A stretch of 64,000 bases of DNA from Apteryx mantelli (GCF_036417845.1 NC_089980.1:68198501-68262500); one strand, 5' to 3'. Numbered from the stretch's first letter, positions 36,701 to 50,125 are shown. Made by a program: numbers and translations. Notes: a model not told the origin generated them from the letters alone.

Positions 36701-39294
36701 GTTGGGGGGTGTCTTGGCTTCCAGATACTCATATTGCTTGGTACCACAAACAAAAAGAAACAGGATGAGCAGGCCTTATTTAGTACATGTGAACACAGCA
36801 TGAGTATGAAGGATATGCTCCTTAGGACTCCTTTTTCTGGCCGCACCATGGTGATACAGAAAGTCAGGTCCCTTGTCTTGAGTGATGGCCCCGTGTCCCT
36901 GGACTGCACAAACTCAGACTGTGAACTCAATCTGTAAATGAGCTACGGACAGTTATATGTGAGAGCAGAGTGTGAAGCTTTGTTAAGCTACCCATTAGGC
37001 CTAGCCTAGAAATGTCAGTATTTTCCAGTGACAAACTGGCATTTTGGCAGTTATTCATAGCAGGGAGAATATAGAGGTTGCTTTCCTCCCCTAACTCCTG
37101 TTACCTGCCACAGCGTAACAACATCATCGAAAAGGAGGGCTGTTCTTACGGGCGTGTGCTGTAGGCTACAACATACTCAGCATTTCTGTTGGTGGTACTG
37201 ACCACCAATGCATTATCTGTGGGGAGAGAACCACTCAGGAGAATCACAGGAATAAGAAATCCCTATTAGTTGTACAACACCTCCTTTAAGAAGGACCAGG
37301 TCACAGAGACGGAGCTGAGACATAAGATTAAGACTGCACCTTGAGTGTCATGATTTATTTTAAAAAGAGAATGATGGAAAGACAGGTGACTGATACATTC
37401 ATGGAGAAGTCTAATGGGATTTCAATAAAACATTTTTATTCATTCATAATGAATCTGTAGACTGGGAAACTACATTGCTCATCAAAAAATTTTTAGACAG
37501 GACTGGGAGTAGTGACAGAAAAGATCACAGCACTCTTAAGCTGAAAGGTGGGTGATGTGAGTTCAGGCACAGAGAACAGAATCATAAAGAGCTCATAAAA
37601 CCCTAGTTTCCTTTGAATTGTCTTCCCTGCTGTTGTGTGTAGTTAGGATCTCAAGCCAATAGGTCAGTAAATACTGCCATTAACTTCAACATATTGAAAT
37701 CTTATATCTATTCAGTAAGGATGGGCCAAGAAAATATTTGGAAGTGGTGTTTGCATACTTAGAACCTGAAGTTTTATGTTCTTGGTTTATGTTTATAGGT
37801 GAATATAGTTTTAGGTGATGTTAATAGAAATATCCAAAAAGAAAAGGAATTATTGTGTTTTTTAAATGTTTTCTGACAGATGTTTAACACAAATTGGTGT
37901 TTTTAGAGTCAGATCTTGGAATTATCTCTTGGACAAAACTCCCAGAGATGCTAATGAATGTTTTCTGTGATGAAATGGCTATACTATTAGCATGTGAAAT
38001 AGCTTTTTCAGTGGATAAAACCAGGCATAACTTCAGTGGAACAGCCATAAGGAACATCATGTCTCTTACATAAGCTTGGCTAATAGTCCTGAGCAGTCAA
38101 AGTCAATAGAAATAAGAGCCAGAAAATCGTCAGTGCCCAAATTATGCCCCCTTGGCACATGCCTTGCTTTGTGAATGTTTACGATTAAATATTTCTGAAG
38201 TGACATAAGGAAGGCCTGCTGCTTTTACTGGAAGTGAGTTACTTCAGCAGGCTAACACTATCTGGTCCAAGCATTTAATGCACATGAAGCTAATTTATAA
38301 TAAAATAGAACACATTCAACCAGATAAGATGTGGTCTTGATAAAAAAATAAATAAATCGTTGGCACTGAAATGTAGTACTTGAGCTCCAAGACAAATTAA
38401 GGCATGGGCACTATGGAGACATGCCTATCTCTGGGTCATATACTGAGGTCAGAATCTCAGTTTTCATTGTTTAAAAATATGTGGGATTGCTTGTATACAT
38501 AGTAACACAAATTCCTCTTTATTTGAATGGAGCCAAAAATTTCCCTGAATTTTTGTCTCTTGTGGATTCACATAAAAGTTTAAAAATATGGTTCACATGG
38601 AATTGATATTAGCCAGAGTCTTCTGACAGCTGAAAACAATAGAGCTGAGAAAGGATAACTTTCCATTCCTCTTAACTCTTAAAGCTGATATTTCCCCTAG
38701 ACACAGAAGAATTCTGGAGATCATCGTGTTATATTATTTTATCATAATTTGTACACTTTCAGTGCTCATCAGTTTGCAGTTGGCAAGATAGATCAAGCTA
38801 CTTCATTTTAGATTATTTTTAAAATGATACTGACATAAGTCAGGAGAGAGAAAGCCTTATTTCCTGGCTTGTTATTTTAATCTTCTGAAAGGGCCAATTG
38901 CTTTCTTACATATGCTTTGGAAAGAGATACTCAAGTCAGCCATGTTCCTACACATTTTACTGACATAAATGATACTTTCTTTGAGGATGTGGACTTTTTT
39001 CCTAGCCTTATTTTTTGGTTTGAGAGTTTAGGATGAGACATTCTTTAAATATTACCCTAGAAATTGATTTTAATTCTTTCATCTACAGCTGCACTGGGAA
39101 ATTAGAAGGGATAAACTTGTGATCATTTTATAAAAGAAATATTGTGCATGTACGTGTCATATTTCATTTATTGTTTAACTTTGAAATATTTTACCATACT
39201 TGAAGAGCATTGTATCAGAAAAACATTTAAAAATATTTGCTTACTTACTTGTCTGGGCTGAAAAATAAATTAGAAATTTGACACTTTCAAAGAA
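30771..39294. other. AT-rich non-coding spacer DNA
   Basis: No gene was recognised. It begins with a GATA-type repeat, and small local repeats occur at 33640-33675 (CTCAGAGAAT-like) and 36415-36460 (ACATTA-like). The longest chance frame is 91 codons (36025-36300, plus) with no known domain. Confidence 0.55.
30837..30869. repeat. GATA/TA microsatellite
   Basis: AGAT repeats pass through ACAGATATAG into ATATATATAA, next to the CR1 5' truncation point. Confidence 0.9.
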
Positions 39295-39960
39295 ATCATA
39301 GAATCTGAACAGAAGGGACCTTGAGAATTCATTCAGCTCATTGCCCTGTTCAAAGGCAAGGTCAGTTATACTTGTGTATCCCTGAGATGTTTTCCAACCT
39401 ATTCTTAAAAAGTTCTGAAGTGAGGAATTCAAAACTTCTCCTTATTACACCATTCTAAAGCTTGGATATCCTTACTATTAGAAAGTTTTCTGATGCCTTT
39501 TTCATCTGTTTCTCCATAATTTAAGACCATTCCTATTTAACTTGTGTGTTTTGAAAGGTTTATTTTCTTCTTCTTTATAGCTTCCACTTATGCTTTTGAA
39601 GAAAGTCACCCTGTCTTCTATCAGTCTTCTTTCCTCACTCTCAATAATGCCATTTCTTCATTCTTTCTTGACTGATCTTATTGTCCAGACCTGCAGTCAT
39701 TCTTCTTGCTCTCTCTCTCCCACTGGTCTGCTTTTTTGAGCTGTGGTGCCTCAAACTGAACATACATTAGGAGGACTTACTAACAGAGCACAGGAGAAGA
39801 GTTTCTTATTGACAGTGTCATGTGTCTTATATGCACAATTCCGGCACCTACACTTGAGTACTTCTCTTTTCTGCAACAGCATAGTATTAAATCTTGCTCA
39901 GGTTTTAGTCCATTGTAATGTCACTATCCATCTTGTATTTGTAGTCCTGTCTTTCCTTAG
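39295..39960 (-). mobile_element. Degraded CR1 LINE in spacer
   Basis: The plus strand shows the complement of a CR1 3' end and ORF2 C-terminus. Blocks are ATAGAATCTGAACAGAAGGG, GTTTTCCAACCTATTCTTAAAAAG, GAGGAATTC, and GCTGTGGTGCCTCAAACTGAACATACATTAGG. The last of these corresponds to the 'gagctgcggtgcccagaactggac' block near the RPHLEYC codons. Many indels and no open frame make it an old copy. The far end near 39960 is approximate. Confidence 0.65.
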
Positions 39961-41221
39961 GCCTTGCATTTCTCCTCATTGAATTAAATCCTATTTTTTC
40001 CCATTGCACAGAGATCATTTTGATGTGTAATGTGGGTTGCACCTCAGAAAAGGCACACTGAAGGAAAGTGATCATGGTGGTTACTGCACACACTAGATGC
40101 CCTCTAAATTCAGAAAGGTTCAGTTATGCTGCCTGAGTTGGCTGCTTCCACAAGTGCATGGGAGGGACATGAAAGTCCTCTGTTCTCTGCTAGAGGGGTT
40201 GATTCCAATGTATAGCGACATATGTGGCCATATATGTGTGTCTTCCAAGGTCAGTCCCGTTTAGGAGACACAGAAAAAACCAGCAGTGCTTGCCATAACT
40301 GTATGTCTGAAGGAAGGGCCCTGCTGTGTTGTCAGGCAGACATATTCCCTGGCCGCTTTTGCTGCTGCCCTTGTGAAAGATTGTCAGCTGAGGAGCTGTA
40401 GGACTCCCTTTTCACTCCTTCCCAGCATGTTCCCTGGCTCTGTGTAGATTGCCTATACTCTCCATGCCTCTAACCTCAAAAGGCATCTATGTTGTATCCT
40501 CTAGGTAACACACAGAACCCATCTTTCACTCATTAGATGAGGCCTGTGGGTGGATTCTGCTACCAGTCAGGATAAGGTGGCAATGACTGTGGCAGCTGGG
40601 AGCGCTGCTACCTTCATCTGGTATTCCAGAGGCGGCTGGCTCCCTCTCAGTATAGAGGATACCTTAGAAAAAAGACGAGGCCAGTGACCCCAGCCTCAGG
40701 TCATCGATTTCATACTTCATGTCTTTAGCTGTAGTCTCTAGTCTTGACATATGCTGGGCATCACATCGTTGGGTCTTGCTCTCTCTTCTGTCCTCTTGCA
40801 TTTTTATGTATATGGCAAGGGGATTCCAGCCAGAACTGAATTCTCCTTGCTTCTGTAGCTCCTCAACAACCATAGGGAAGATGGCTCTGTTCTGGGGACA
40901 ACCATGTTACCCCAACTGTTTCTGGTGATGCCATAATTATATTCTCATATGAAGGAGAGGTCTGCTCTGTAGCTGATTTTTTATTGCGAGTGTTCATCCA
41001 GTGTGGCATGAGATGGTGAGACTTTCAGGAGGACCATATCAAAGTAAGTATTTCTTCAAACATTCCCTGTCACAACTGCCACACAATTCTCAGAAATCAT
41101 TTGGGAGAGTGCTGGCATGGGTCAGGCTCAGGCCAGAGAGAGTTCTGGCAGATCCCCACCACAGACAGTTACGTTTTAGGGCCAGAGGACATCCCTGACT
41201 TTCTTGAGTAACTAGGGTAGA

Positions 41222-41336
41222 CAGAAGAAGCAAAGATATAGCTGTATGCAAAGATTTCAAAGCAGAAATACAGAAACTTTTGGCGTAAAGTGTTGCCAGT
41301 GGATTTTTAATGTCATTAATCTCTCCAGTGGAGAAG
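41222..41336. repeat. Diverged direct duplication, copy A
   Basis: The copy reads AGCTGTATGCAAAGATTT, ATACAGAAACTTTTGG, TTGCCAGTGGATTTTTAATG and CTCTCCAGTGGAGAA. The same order of blocks recurs about 434 bp downstream with about a quarter of bases changed. It probably belongs to an unidentified repeat. Confidence 0.7.
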
Positions 41337-41652
41337 ACTACTGTAAACAAAAATCTTTTCCGGATACCCATATTTCTTACCGTCTTCAAAATATAAGTGC
41401 AGCTACTTTGTAAGAGGGTGTTGTTAGTTAATTCGATCAGCTATATAAGAACTTTTCAGTAGGACTGAAGTAGTTAACTTCCACTGAAAACAGTGATGTT
41501 GGTATTTGCTTTCAGTGTCAATAGGGATGCTGGTTATAAAAGTGTTCTATAATCATCAAATGGTCAGCAAGATACTGTAGTAAATTTGGTATCAATCATT
41601 ATCATATAATATAGAAAAGTTATTGTTTGGAGATGCTAAGCAATATTTATTA

Positions 41653-41770
41653 CTGAACCAAAGAAACAAGTAGCTTTATACAAAGATTTGAAGGGAGTTT
41701 GATACAGAAATTTTTGGAATACATCATTGCCAGTGGATTTTCAATGTTGTATATATCTCCAATGGAAAAC
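41653..41770. repeat. Diverged direct duplication, copy B
   Basis: The copy reads AGCTTTATACAAAGATTT, ATACAGAAATTTTTGG, TTGCCAGTGGATTTTCAATG and TATCTCCAATGGAAAA. It aligns to copy A in the same orientation. Confidence 0.7.
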
Positions 41771-42957
41771 TGAACTGGAGGCTGAAATCTTGCACTTTAG
41801 CTTGATGATTTTAGGCTTAATCTTCACCGTCCTTGACAACAGAATAGAATCTCCCCAGGCCAAAGAGTACAAACCAGACAAAGAAAGATGCTATTGTGTT
41901 TTCCTCCAGGTATCAGTTGTAAAGACTGCAACAGAAAATAATCTTCTGTGTAAGACTTTCTGAAAATTCACATGGTTATTGAGGTGTTGACCATATGATT
42001 ATGCTGCGAGATAATTTAAAAGGCTCTTGAGTTTTTAAAAAACTGCCTTGAGGAAGGCCTCCTCTCTATGACCATGTAAATACTGTCTACAAAACCATGC
42101 CTAGGTGAGATGTCTGGACATCCAAATATCAAAGTTAGTAGTAGTAAAAAAGACATATTCCCTGAAGGAAGCACTATCATTGGAAGAATCAGATGAATTA
42201 AATAGAGGGAGTACCTGAAGAAGCTAATCCTGCATAGTTGCATTAGTCAATGATAAGACACCTGGTAAGATACAAGTGCATGTACAACATTATTTGAAAA
42301 ATTCTTTTCTGTGAATGCTTTGTTTGTCTTGTGTAACTAAAATGATGCTTTGATTTGAAGGAGACTTCTTACCACCCTGTATGGTACTTATCACACATCT
42401 TCAAACCTCTTCTGGCCTTCTGGATAAAATCAACAGCTTCACAGGGTGCTGTAGGTCAAGAACCCATTTAACAAAAGACTTGCACTCTAAAAAAGATAAA
42501 ACAGGAGTCCTAAAATCTGAGATGAGGACACTCTGCAAGATTCCACAAATGACTAAGTGGTGGTTCACCCAGTGGTCAGGCTAGGAATCTTGCAACTTGT
42601 TAAGACAGAAGTGTTTCCAAGAAAATGATGCTGTCTTCAATGTCTGAGTTCAAACAGATCTGAAGAGTTGTTTTTTTTTTCCTGTTTTTCTCCTTGTAAA
42701 TTGAAATGCAAGTTTCAGCTGGTGGCCACTCTCATGGCCAAAATTGTTGTAACTGTATTGGGCTTCAACCTAAACCTGGATGAGGTATTTTCTCAGTCAA
42801 CAGTCACATTTCACCAACTCCAAAAAAGTCCAGATTCAGTCATGCAACTGCAGGGTTACAGGAGCACAAGATCAGTCTGGATTTCTGTACCTTAATCACC
42901 TGTTTCCAAGGATGCCTTTGTCTCATTTACAGCCTATGTAGGATAAATCTTTAAAAG

Positions 42958-42990
42958 CAAAATAAAATAAAAGTAAAAATAAAAATAAAA
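42958..42990. repeat. AAAAT-type simple repeat
   Basis: AAAATAAAATAAAAGTAAAA followed by further AAAAT units. Confidence 0.9.
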
Positions 42991-43492
42991 GAATTCCCTA
43001 GTAAAAGAATTCTACTAGACAGGACATTTAAGAAAACTTCCAAATGGTATGAGGAACATCCTGAGAATGCTTTCTGTCAGAATGCTAAAAAAGAAAACTA
43101 ACCAATAGAGACTTCAGTGAAACAAAGCAGTGGCTTTTTACATGAATGAAAAAAAAAATCAGTACTATATGGCTCTTCCTTAAAAGATATGAATTTAAGG
43201 ACCTCGTTGTGACTAACATCCACCACAGATGTAAAAGCAAATGTATTCCTGATTATCTGTAGATGATGTTTTATGAAAATCTGATTTTATTTAATATACC
43301 ACAAAAAAAAAAATCATTGCTTAGTGTTAAAACATAGTTGGAAATGGCAGCGGTGTGCCTCCTCTTTGTTGAAGGGCTTGCTCCTTCAGAATTTTGCATG
43401 AAGTTCTTAGTACACCATTAAATCTGAAATGGAATCAGTCAGCCTATCTTCTGTCCCTGAGACATCTTATCATCTTTATCAAAGCTGGAGCT

Positions 43493-43519
43493 GGATAAAT
43501 GAATGAATAAATGAATGAA
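43493..43519. repeat. AATG tetranucleotide repeat
   Basis: GATAAATGAATGAATAAATG followed by AATGAA. Confidence 0.88.
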
Positions 43520-43636
43520 ATTTGCCTTTATATGGCACCTTTAATCCGAACAGGCCAGAAAGGAAGTTAGAAAGTAAAAAAAATAAATGTCTTTTCAGAT
43601 TAAAAATAGTAGCTTTACTAAGCAGTATGGTGACTG

Positions 43637-43657
43637 TTATTTATTATTTATTATTTC
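43637..43657. repeat. TTAT-rich simple repeat
   Basis: TTATTTATTATTTATTATTT. Confidence 0.85.
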
Positions 43658-45269
43658 TGGAGGAGAAGAACTCAGCTGAAAGAAAGTGACTCAGAGAACA
43701 CCTGATGAAAGAGGTAGCTTTATTATTTTTCATTCTGGAGCAGACAACAGTCTGTTAGCTGTGAAGTAGTTGTCTGTACTGCCAGCTGGCTTATATAGCT
43801 AATGCAAATGGGACATTTCCTCAGATGACCTTTTGACTGGCAGTGGTTATTAGTTATCTCAATTTGAAATTCATTTATTTTTCATAACTTATGAAAAGAA
43901 GAGCAAGTATCAAAAGGATTAGAAGGGGAGAACTAGTTCAGCCCCCCTCTAGAGAGATTCACAGATTTTTGGGTTGTAGTGATCTGTTGAGCATGCCAGA
44001 ATGATTTTAACAATACCTGGAATTGATTTCAAAATGGCTTCAAAAACAGCCCTCTAATCTGGGCTCTAACTAATCTGGGACCATTGCAAAGCTGCCAAAA
44101 TGAAGCAGGCAGGAAGCTTCAGAGAGGCAGCAGTATCTACCAAACATAAACTTTCTTCCTTCTTTAAGGTTTGTTCAAAATCATCCTTATCCAAATTCCC
44201 TTTAAGAATATGGGTTTATATCTCAACATCAGAAAATAACAAGTATATACCACTCTCAAGAGGCACTCAGTTACAGCAGGGGTTAGATATCCAAAAATTT
44301 AATCCACCCATATGCTCAACAAGAATGAGAAATTATTTAATGGAACAACTACTTGGTTTAATTATTATTTATATTGATTTGATTGACTAATGTATCCAAA
44401 AACTACTGTTTACTACCTGATAAATGATTACAACACTTCCTATGCCCTTTCTTGAATAAAAATGTCCTTATTATGACACTGGGAGATGGGAGGAAATTAA
44501 TAATACAGAAATTAAAAAACCTAAGAAATCATAAAAATAAACAAACTATAAGCAAGGGACACAAAGCAACAGACGATTGTTAAGAGTTATCACTGGAAAA
44601 GTATACGGCTAGTAATACTATGTACAAAACATTTTTTGGTCTTAAATATGTCACGAACACATGAAATAGCCTTGTCACCCATGTCCTCGAAAACACAGAC
44701 ATTTAAAAAATGTATATCTCTTTTCTCTATTGGAAACTCTGTCCTCTGCTGGAAAGCAGCAGAATGACATACTTAGTAGTGAAGGTGATTTATTGGTTTT
44801 TTACAGTACTAATTATATGCTATCACATCAATAACTACAGGTGATGTAAAACAGTAAGCATTAAAGCTAAATGTTTCTAAATCTGCAATGTCAGCTAACT
44901 TATACCTAGGAGTATTATCAGAATTGGCAAAGAAGTTCTCTGAACCATAAATATTAGTTTTGAAACATAGGAGAATTAGGAAAAGCAAGAAGAACTGGCA
45001 AAAAAGCTAGTATCATCCAAATACTATTTTAAAAAATAAATAGGAAAATCTGGTAAAGTTCATTCATACACTGATCCTGTGTGACTGACCAATAAACCCC
45101 TATAACAGAAGAAGGCTCAGAGGAAATGAGCAAAGGCAAGGTGCTTATGAAGCTCAGGAATAATGTAGTGTATGACTCATTCACCACAGCTGTTGCACAG
45201 AGAGATGACTTTATCTCAACACAAAGGGGATCAGAGTATTACCTTTGTTTTAGTTAAGCAGCTGTATCT

Positions 45270-45660
45270 GTTAAGTGGATCAACTGGTGCAGATGTTTCT
45301 TCCTGAGTTTATCAAAACAATGTGAATGTCTCCCTGAATTTGCCAGACCGGCATGGGGGAAGTGTACGCGTGGCTCAGCCCAACATAGAGTGTAAAACCT
45401 GAACAACTAATGAAAGAATTTTGAAGGGAGCTTGAGGGGCCTGAGCTGGCTTCAATCCATATATTCCTTCCTGGCAATTGGCGACGCCCAGTGTTGTGAT
45501 AATGAGCATATTATAGAGACTGGTAAGGGGAATCACACTGGTATTGTGATTGAACTGTATATTGTAATTGCTATATTTTGCTAAGTGTATACACTTATAT
45601 TGTAATTTCAGTATATTGTTGTAATACTCTGCTAAATCAAAAAATCCTGTGTAACATCAA
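45270..45660 (+). mobile_element. Possible ERV LTR/leader remnant
   Basis: A primer-binding-site-like sequence, TTGGCGACGCCCAG, begins at 45478 after CCTTCCTGGCAA. It is followed by an AT-rich segment with internal near-repeats (TATATTGTAATTGC, TATATTGTAATTTC). No LTR ends, gag or pol reading frame could be shown, so this remains a weak suggestion. Confidence 0.22.
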
Positions 45661-46071
45661 ATATCTTCAAAGTAGACTCTTATATTAATCATTACGCTCT
45701 CTGTGTATGGAATATCTAAAAGAACCTGGTCAGAGAGTGCTGGACTCTGACATCCTGTGAAGAGTCTTGAAAGAGAAGAGAATTCTCTTCAGTCAGAAGA
45801 GAATTCAAGATTAGGGGTAATGATCACCATATAATAATTTTAGCCTTTCTGGCTTCGTAAAGATTTTTAAAAGCTGTGTTGAACTACTCCTATACTGTTT
45901 GTTATGAGATAACAAATTTAGCTGATAAAAACAGCTGTGATGATATATAGGCATAGAGTTCTCAAACTCACTAATCTTAACACCCTCTGGGTATGGCCAG
46001 AGAATTTCAATTTTTGAAATGCTTTGTTCCAATCTGAAGTGAAGCCGAATTCTAAAATTCCATTTGTGAAG

Positions 46072-46126
46072 TCACAGAATGGTTGTGGTGAGAAGGGACC
46101 TCTGGAGATCATCTAGTCCAACCCCA
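46072..46126 (-). mobile_element. CR1 3' terminal fragment in spacer
   Basis: The plus strand reads GTCACAGAATGGTTGTGG, then GAGAAGGGACCTCTGG, then AGATCATCTAGTCCAACCCC. This is the complement of the CR1 3' end. No ORF part remains. Confidence 0.85.
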
Positions 46127-47120
46127 TCCTTTAAATACTCCATTAAAACATTGAGTGAGTCTTCAGGAAGAGTCCTATGTATCAAGCATGCAGAAAATAA
46201 GTATTTGTCAGTCTACCCCTCTTAAGTCTCCAGCTAAAGGTGATCATGCATATGTACATCTTTAAAGTGAAATAGTATGCTGCCTAAGAGGCTTTACTGA
46301 TTGTGTGGTTGTTAAGAGGGAATTCAAGGGATTGGAGGAAAACCCTGCTGCACTTCACTGGAGACTTGTATGTGGAATTATTGAAAAAAATGGAATTATC
46401 ATTTTCTCGTAAAAAAGAACCCCAAACCTCGCCTTCATTTAATGGGAAAAAAAAGAAAGTTCTTCTTGGGGGAAAATGAATAGGACACTTTCTTTCAAAA
46501 TCTTAATTGCATAACATTATTCTGTCACTAGGACTGGAAACTTTCATGGTTAGCTTGAGCTAATTTTAGGATTTGGGCTTTCTTGAGTGCTTGTTAATTT
46601 CTTGGCAAATTAGGATTTATCCAAAAAACAGATTGTCCTCCTATATTTGAGCAGTTTATTATGTTATGCCATGGGAAATCCTGCAGAAAATAATGGCTTT
46701 ATTTCTGTAATGAAGTTCTACACAATAAGAGAGGGAATAATCAAGCCTCCAGTGTTGCAGGTGAGTGGAGATTCACATCTAGCAAGTTAACTAGGCTTGA
46801 CATTCCCCATGTGCTTAGACCGTCAGAATACTCTTGATTCTGGCAGATCTTGTATTACCAGATGCATTCACATTAAAGGGGTTCATATTTACAGGACTGA
46901 CAGAATGACATCTAGAAAGGTAAACACCATTAATTGGATGATACTAGTATATAAAGAACCCGTTTTAGCTTCTTCCTCTTTCCTACTGTTTAAGAATACT
47001 AATTTAGAAATATCAGTGCATGAGGTAAGAAAGTATCACAAGCTGAATTTCCTGTAGAGCAAAATATAATGGTTTAGACCTTTTACAGCTAGCTGATCAT
47101 ACTGAAGAGGTCCTATACAC
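46127..47120. other. AT-rich spacer DNA up to the right breakpoint
   Basis: No gene or named repeat was recognised. One 86-codon chance frame lies at 46797-47057 (plus). It ends at the inner boundary of the right arm. Confidence 0.6.
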
Positions 47121-47487
47121 ATTTACATGAAATTTAAATTCCTTTAAGAAGATGACAAGTAACACCAAATTTCCTCAGCTGAAGTTAAAATGGATTTAGC
47201 TGGAAAACCTCGGCAGAAGCCTTTTAGATTCTATATCCTAACATTACTAGTCAATGTCATGGACCTAAGTCAGTTGACTCCAGTAAAGTTCTGGCCCTAA
47301 ATACTTGAAGTACAGCTGATTTTGAACCATGGAAAGATCTGACATATCCACAGACTTCTGAGCACATGGTTCCTCCAGTTCTCACTGTTCCCAGTGCCTA
47401 TATGACACTAGTCTTTTGAAAGGTCAGAGAACATGCCCTACATGTGGTCAGCTTTGTTATTCTGCAAAAGTGTATATCTGGGCAGCC

Positions 47488-47833
47488 ATGACATATTCTG
47501 AGATTAATCCACTAGTCTTCAATGTCCATTCTGTAATTATGCGCTTGATGAAACATAATTCTTCCTGGTTGTTTTATATCTGTTGCCTGATATTACTTTC
47601 GAGAACTGAGGATATCAGATGATAAATAATCATTTCTTATTTCTATTCTCCATGTAAGCTTTTTTTCTTTTTTTAATATTCTATTTTCTTATGCTCTCTC
47701 TACTATCTCTTCAATCTTATCTTATAGAGGAGCCATTCTACAACTCTGATTATCCTTGTTGAGCTTTTCTATACTTTTTACTATCTCTTCCAAATTGAGA
47801 CAACCAGAACTGTCCGCAATATGCAGTTACAGA
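47488..47833 (-). mobile_element. Old CR1-type LINE relic, right arm
   Basis: This is an exact mirror of 15215-15560. Confidence 0.5.
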
Positions 47834-50017
47834 TTTAATCCTATTTCATATATATCACAACAACAATTGTCTCATATAACTTGTGTGAGAATTTTAAATT
47901 GAAAAATTGTCATCTGATAACTAACTGTTCCATTAACAAGTCGTTTATATGAGCTGTCAGCACACATACATTAGTATGAACAAGGCAAAGTCACGGATAG
48001 CTGTATTACAAGTGAAAATGAAGTGAACTGAGATCAGCTGAAGACCCTGCTCTTGAGTTTATGTTTTACTTTCATTCAGCATGAATTTGGCTTTCCGGAG
48101 TTTACAGATACCAGGAGAGCAGGTGTGCACAGTAACACATGCATTATAAGGCTGTGGCTTTCAGGTGGAATTCTGTCATAATATTGGCAGGCCTTCTCTG
48201 CGGTCCTACCTGTGTGCCACAAAGCCATGTATTTGATGTTGCTTTGACACAGCTGTTTGTGATGGTGTGTTACAGGACAGAACGGGGAACTGGTCAGACC
48301 CCAAAATCAATATTTTTTGTGCTAATAAATGTTTAGCCAGCTCAACTTCCTTAGCTAAGAGCTAAGCTGCACACAAAGCTCTGTTATCATGACTGAGTAG
48401 GTAGTAATAAACTGGGACAAGAGATGGAGAAGAAATGGAAAAACCTAAGCCAGTAATCCAACAAAATAGTATGCAGGACAAATCAAGGCCTAATCTGTTT
48501 TAAAATATGTCTGCAGCACTTTGGTGCATCATATATTTTTAATTTTAAATGAAAGTAGTATCTACCACTGTACCTTTTGGAGAGATAAAAGGAGACATTT
48601 TACTAATGGCTAAAGGGAAACACAAGACACACAGACTTTAATACTATGTATGTATAGTGTACAATAACACTGAAAAACATTTTTGTCTTAAATGTATAGC
48701 AGAACATAAGTAGTTTAGAGAAATGAATGGGCTGTAAGAATGTAAGGATTTATGTCTGAGATGCTTGCCTAGTTTTCCATGTAAGCATGGGATCGAATCA
48801 TGGAGGTCCCATTTAGCAGGGATGTAGGAGTTTTCTCATGTAGCATGCCAAAGCGTGGAGTTCAATGGGGAGTTAAGCCACCTCTAGACTTGCCTGTAGC
48901 AGAGTTTTCACTGAGTATCTTTGTCAGTCTACTAAATACTTCTGGGTGATGTGGGAGGACTGATGTCTTGTTTGAGGTAAACAGACGCTCGCTTACAGTT
49001 CTGACTGAGCCACTGAACCTGGAATTATCTAGTAAAATAACCTGGAATGCAAATATATAAATTTTGATGAGATAGAAGTGTTAATGAAGCAGATGAAATG
49101 ATCATGGATGAAAGACAAAAGATGAGACACTGTGGAAATGGGAGGAGATGGCATCTAGTAAAACCTGTGCTTGCTATGCATAGTCTTATTTTGTAATACA
49201 TATTCATATGGTATCCATTTTCAACAGAAATATAGTGCTTCTGTTTAATGCCCTTGCGAAATATAACTGCACAAATCACTGCACGTTAAAATAGAAATTC
49301 TCACTATGTTTATCTGCATATCTTTTTACTTCATTTTATAATGTGAATTGAGTGCCTTACATTCTTTGAATATAAATCAATGATCTTGAATGAGTTAATA
49401 TAATATTGCAGCATGCAACGGACAATTACTGTACAAGGGAAAACGTTTTACAGTGCACTATAAATTTGTTATGTGAAAAAGATACTCAGATCTCTAACTG
49501 GGGTAGCCTAGCATGCATATCTGTTTAAAAAAATAAAGCCAGTGGGGGAAACGCTAAAACTACCCTAACTCCCACATATAAAAATTAAATACAGTACTGA
49601 ATAGACACAAAATGAATTCACAAAGCAAAGCTGTAGTTTACTGCAGATGAACAATGCAGTTTTTCTCTGAGAACACAGAAACTCATTACTGCATGGCATT
49701 TAATTCATAATGTAAATAAATGAGTGTTATGTTTTCAGGGACATTCTTGATCATGTGCCTCACAATAGCTTCCAGAGCACACTGGAATCAGGACTAGGAT
49801 TATATCTATGCTGGTGGAAGCTGTGTTGTTTCTTTTTCTCATGCGTCTGGAGAACTTGCTAGTCATGTACATATGTTTGTTTCTGTTTGAAACTCCTATT
49901 TTGGTTGATCTGAATGACTTCATCTATTTGGATGAGGAAGAGCTCTTAGCTTTGGGAACTGGGGAGAACGCTGAAGCTTTAGTGCTTAGTTGGGCCCAAA
50001 AGTCTTAACAGAAGCAG
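47834..50017. other. AT-rich non-coding DNA, right arm
   Basis: This is the mirror of 13031-15214; nothing further was recognised. Confidence 0.6.
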
Positions 50018-50125
50018 ATCAAACCCCAGGTGGATCTAACTTTGAAGCTGGTCCTGCTTTGGGCAGGGATTGGACCAGGCTACCTCCAGAGGTCCCTTCC
50101 AACCTATAGGATCTTGTGATTCTAT
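50018..50125 (+). mobile_element. CR1 3' tail fragment, right arm
   Basis: This is the mirror of 12923-13030. Here the tail reads in sense: GGTCCTGCTTTGGGCAGGGA, TGGACCAGGC, CCAGAGGTCCCTTCCAACCT and GATCTTGTGATTCTATG. Confidence 0.85.

Larger units (their letters stand above)
39961..46071. other. Mostly AT-rich spacer DNA with a GC-richer patch
   Basis: Bases 40100-41200 are GC-richer, with short frames. One minus-strand frame of 69 codons (40664-40873) is Lys/Glu/Arg-rich and coiled-coil-like but unrecognised. Other contents are a diverged direct duplication (41222/41653), AAAAT and AATG simple repeats, and a weak ERV-like segment at 45270-45660. No host gene was recognised. Confidence 0.5.
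15928..47120. other. Single-copy spacer between the inverted arms
   Basis: This 31,193-bp segment is not inverted-repeated within the window. It is AT-rich, and only short open frames occur by chance. No host gene exon was recognised. It contains an LTR-like element at its left edge, a polypyrimidine tract, at least four CR1-type LINE remnants of different ages, simple repeats and a short diverged duplication. If the structure is real DNA, this is the loop of a potential giant hairpin. It is also the part that arm-to-arm recombination would invert. Confidence 0.9.

Noticed and set aside
40664-40873. 69-codon minus-strand coiled-coil-like frame
   Set aside because: Charged composition suggested a gag-like or cytoskeletal fragment, but no motif or neighbouring frame supports either.
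43911-43960. CR1 tail-like AGAAGGGGAGAACTAGTTCAG
   Set aside because: The resemblance to the CR1 3' end is limited to a few short words and no octamer is present.
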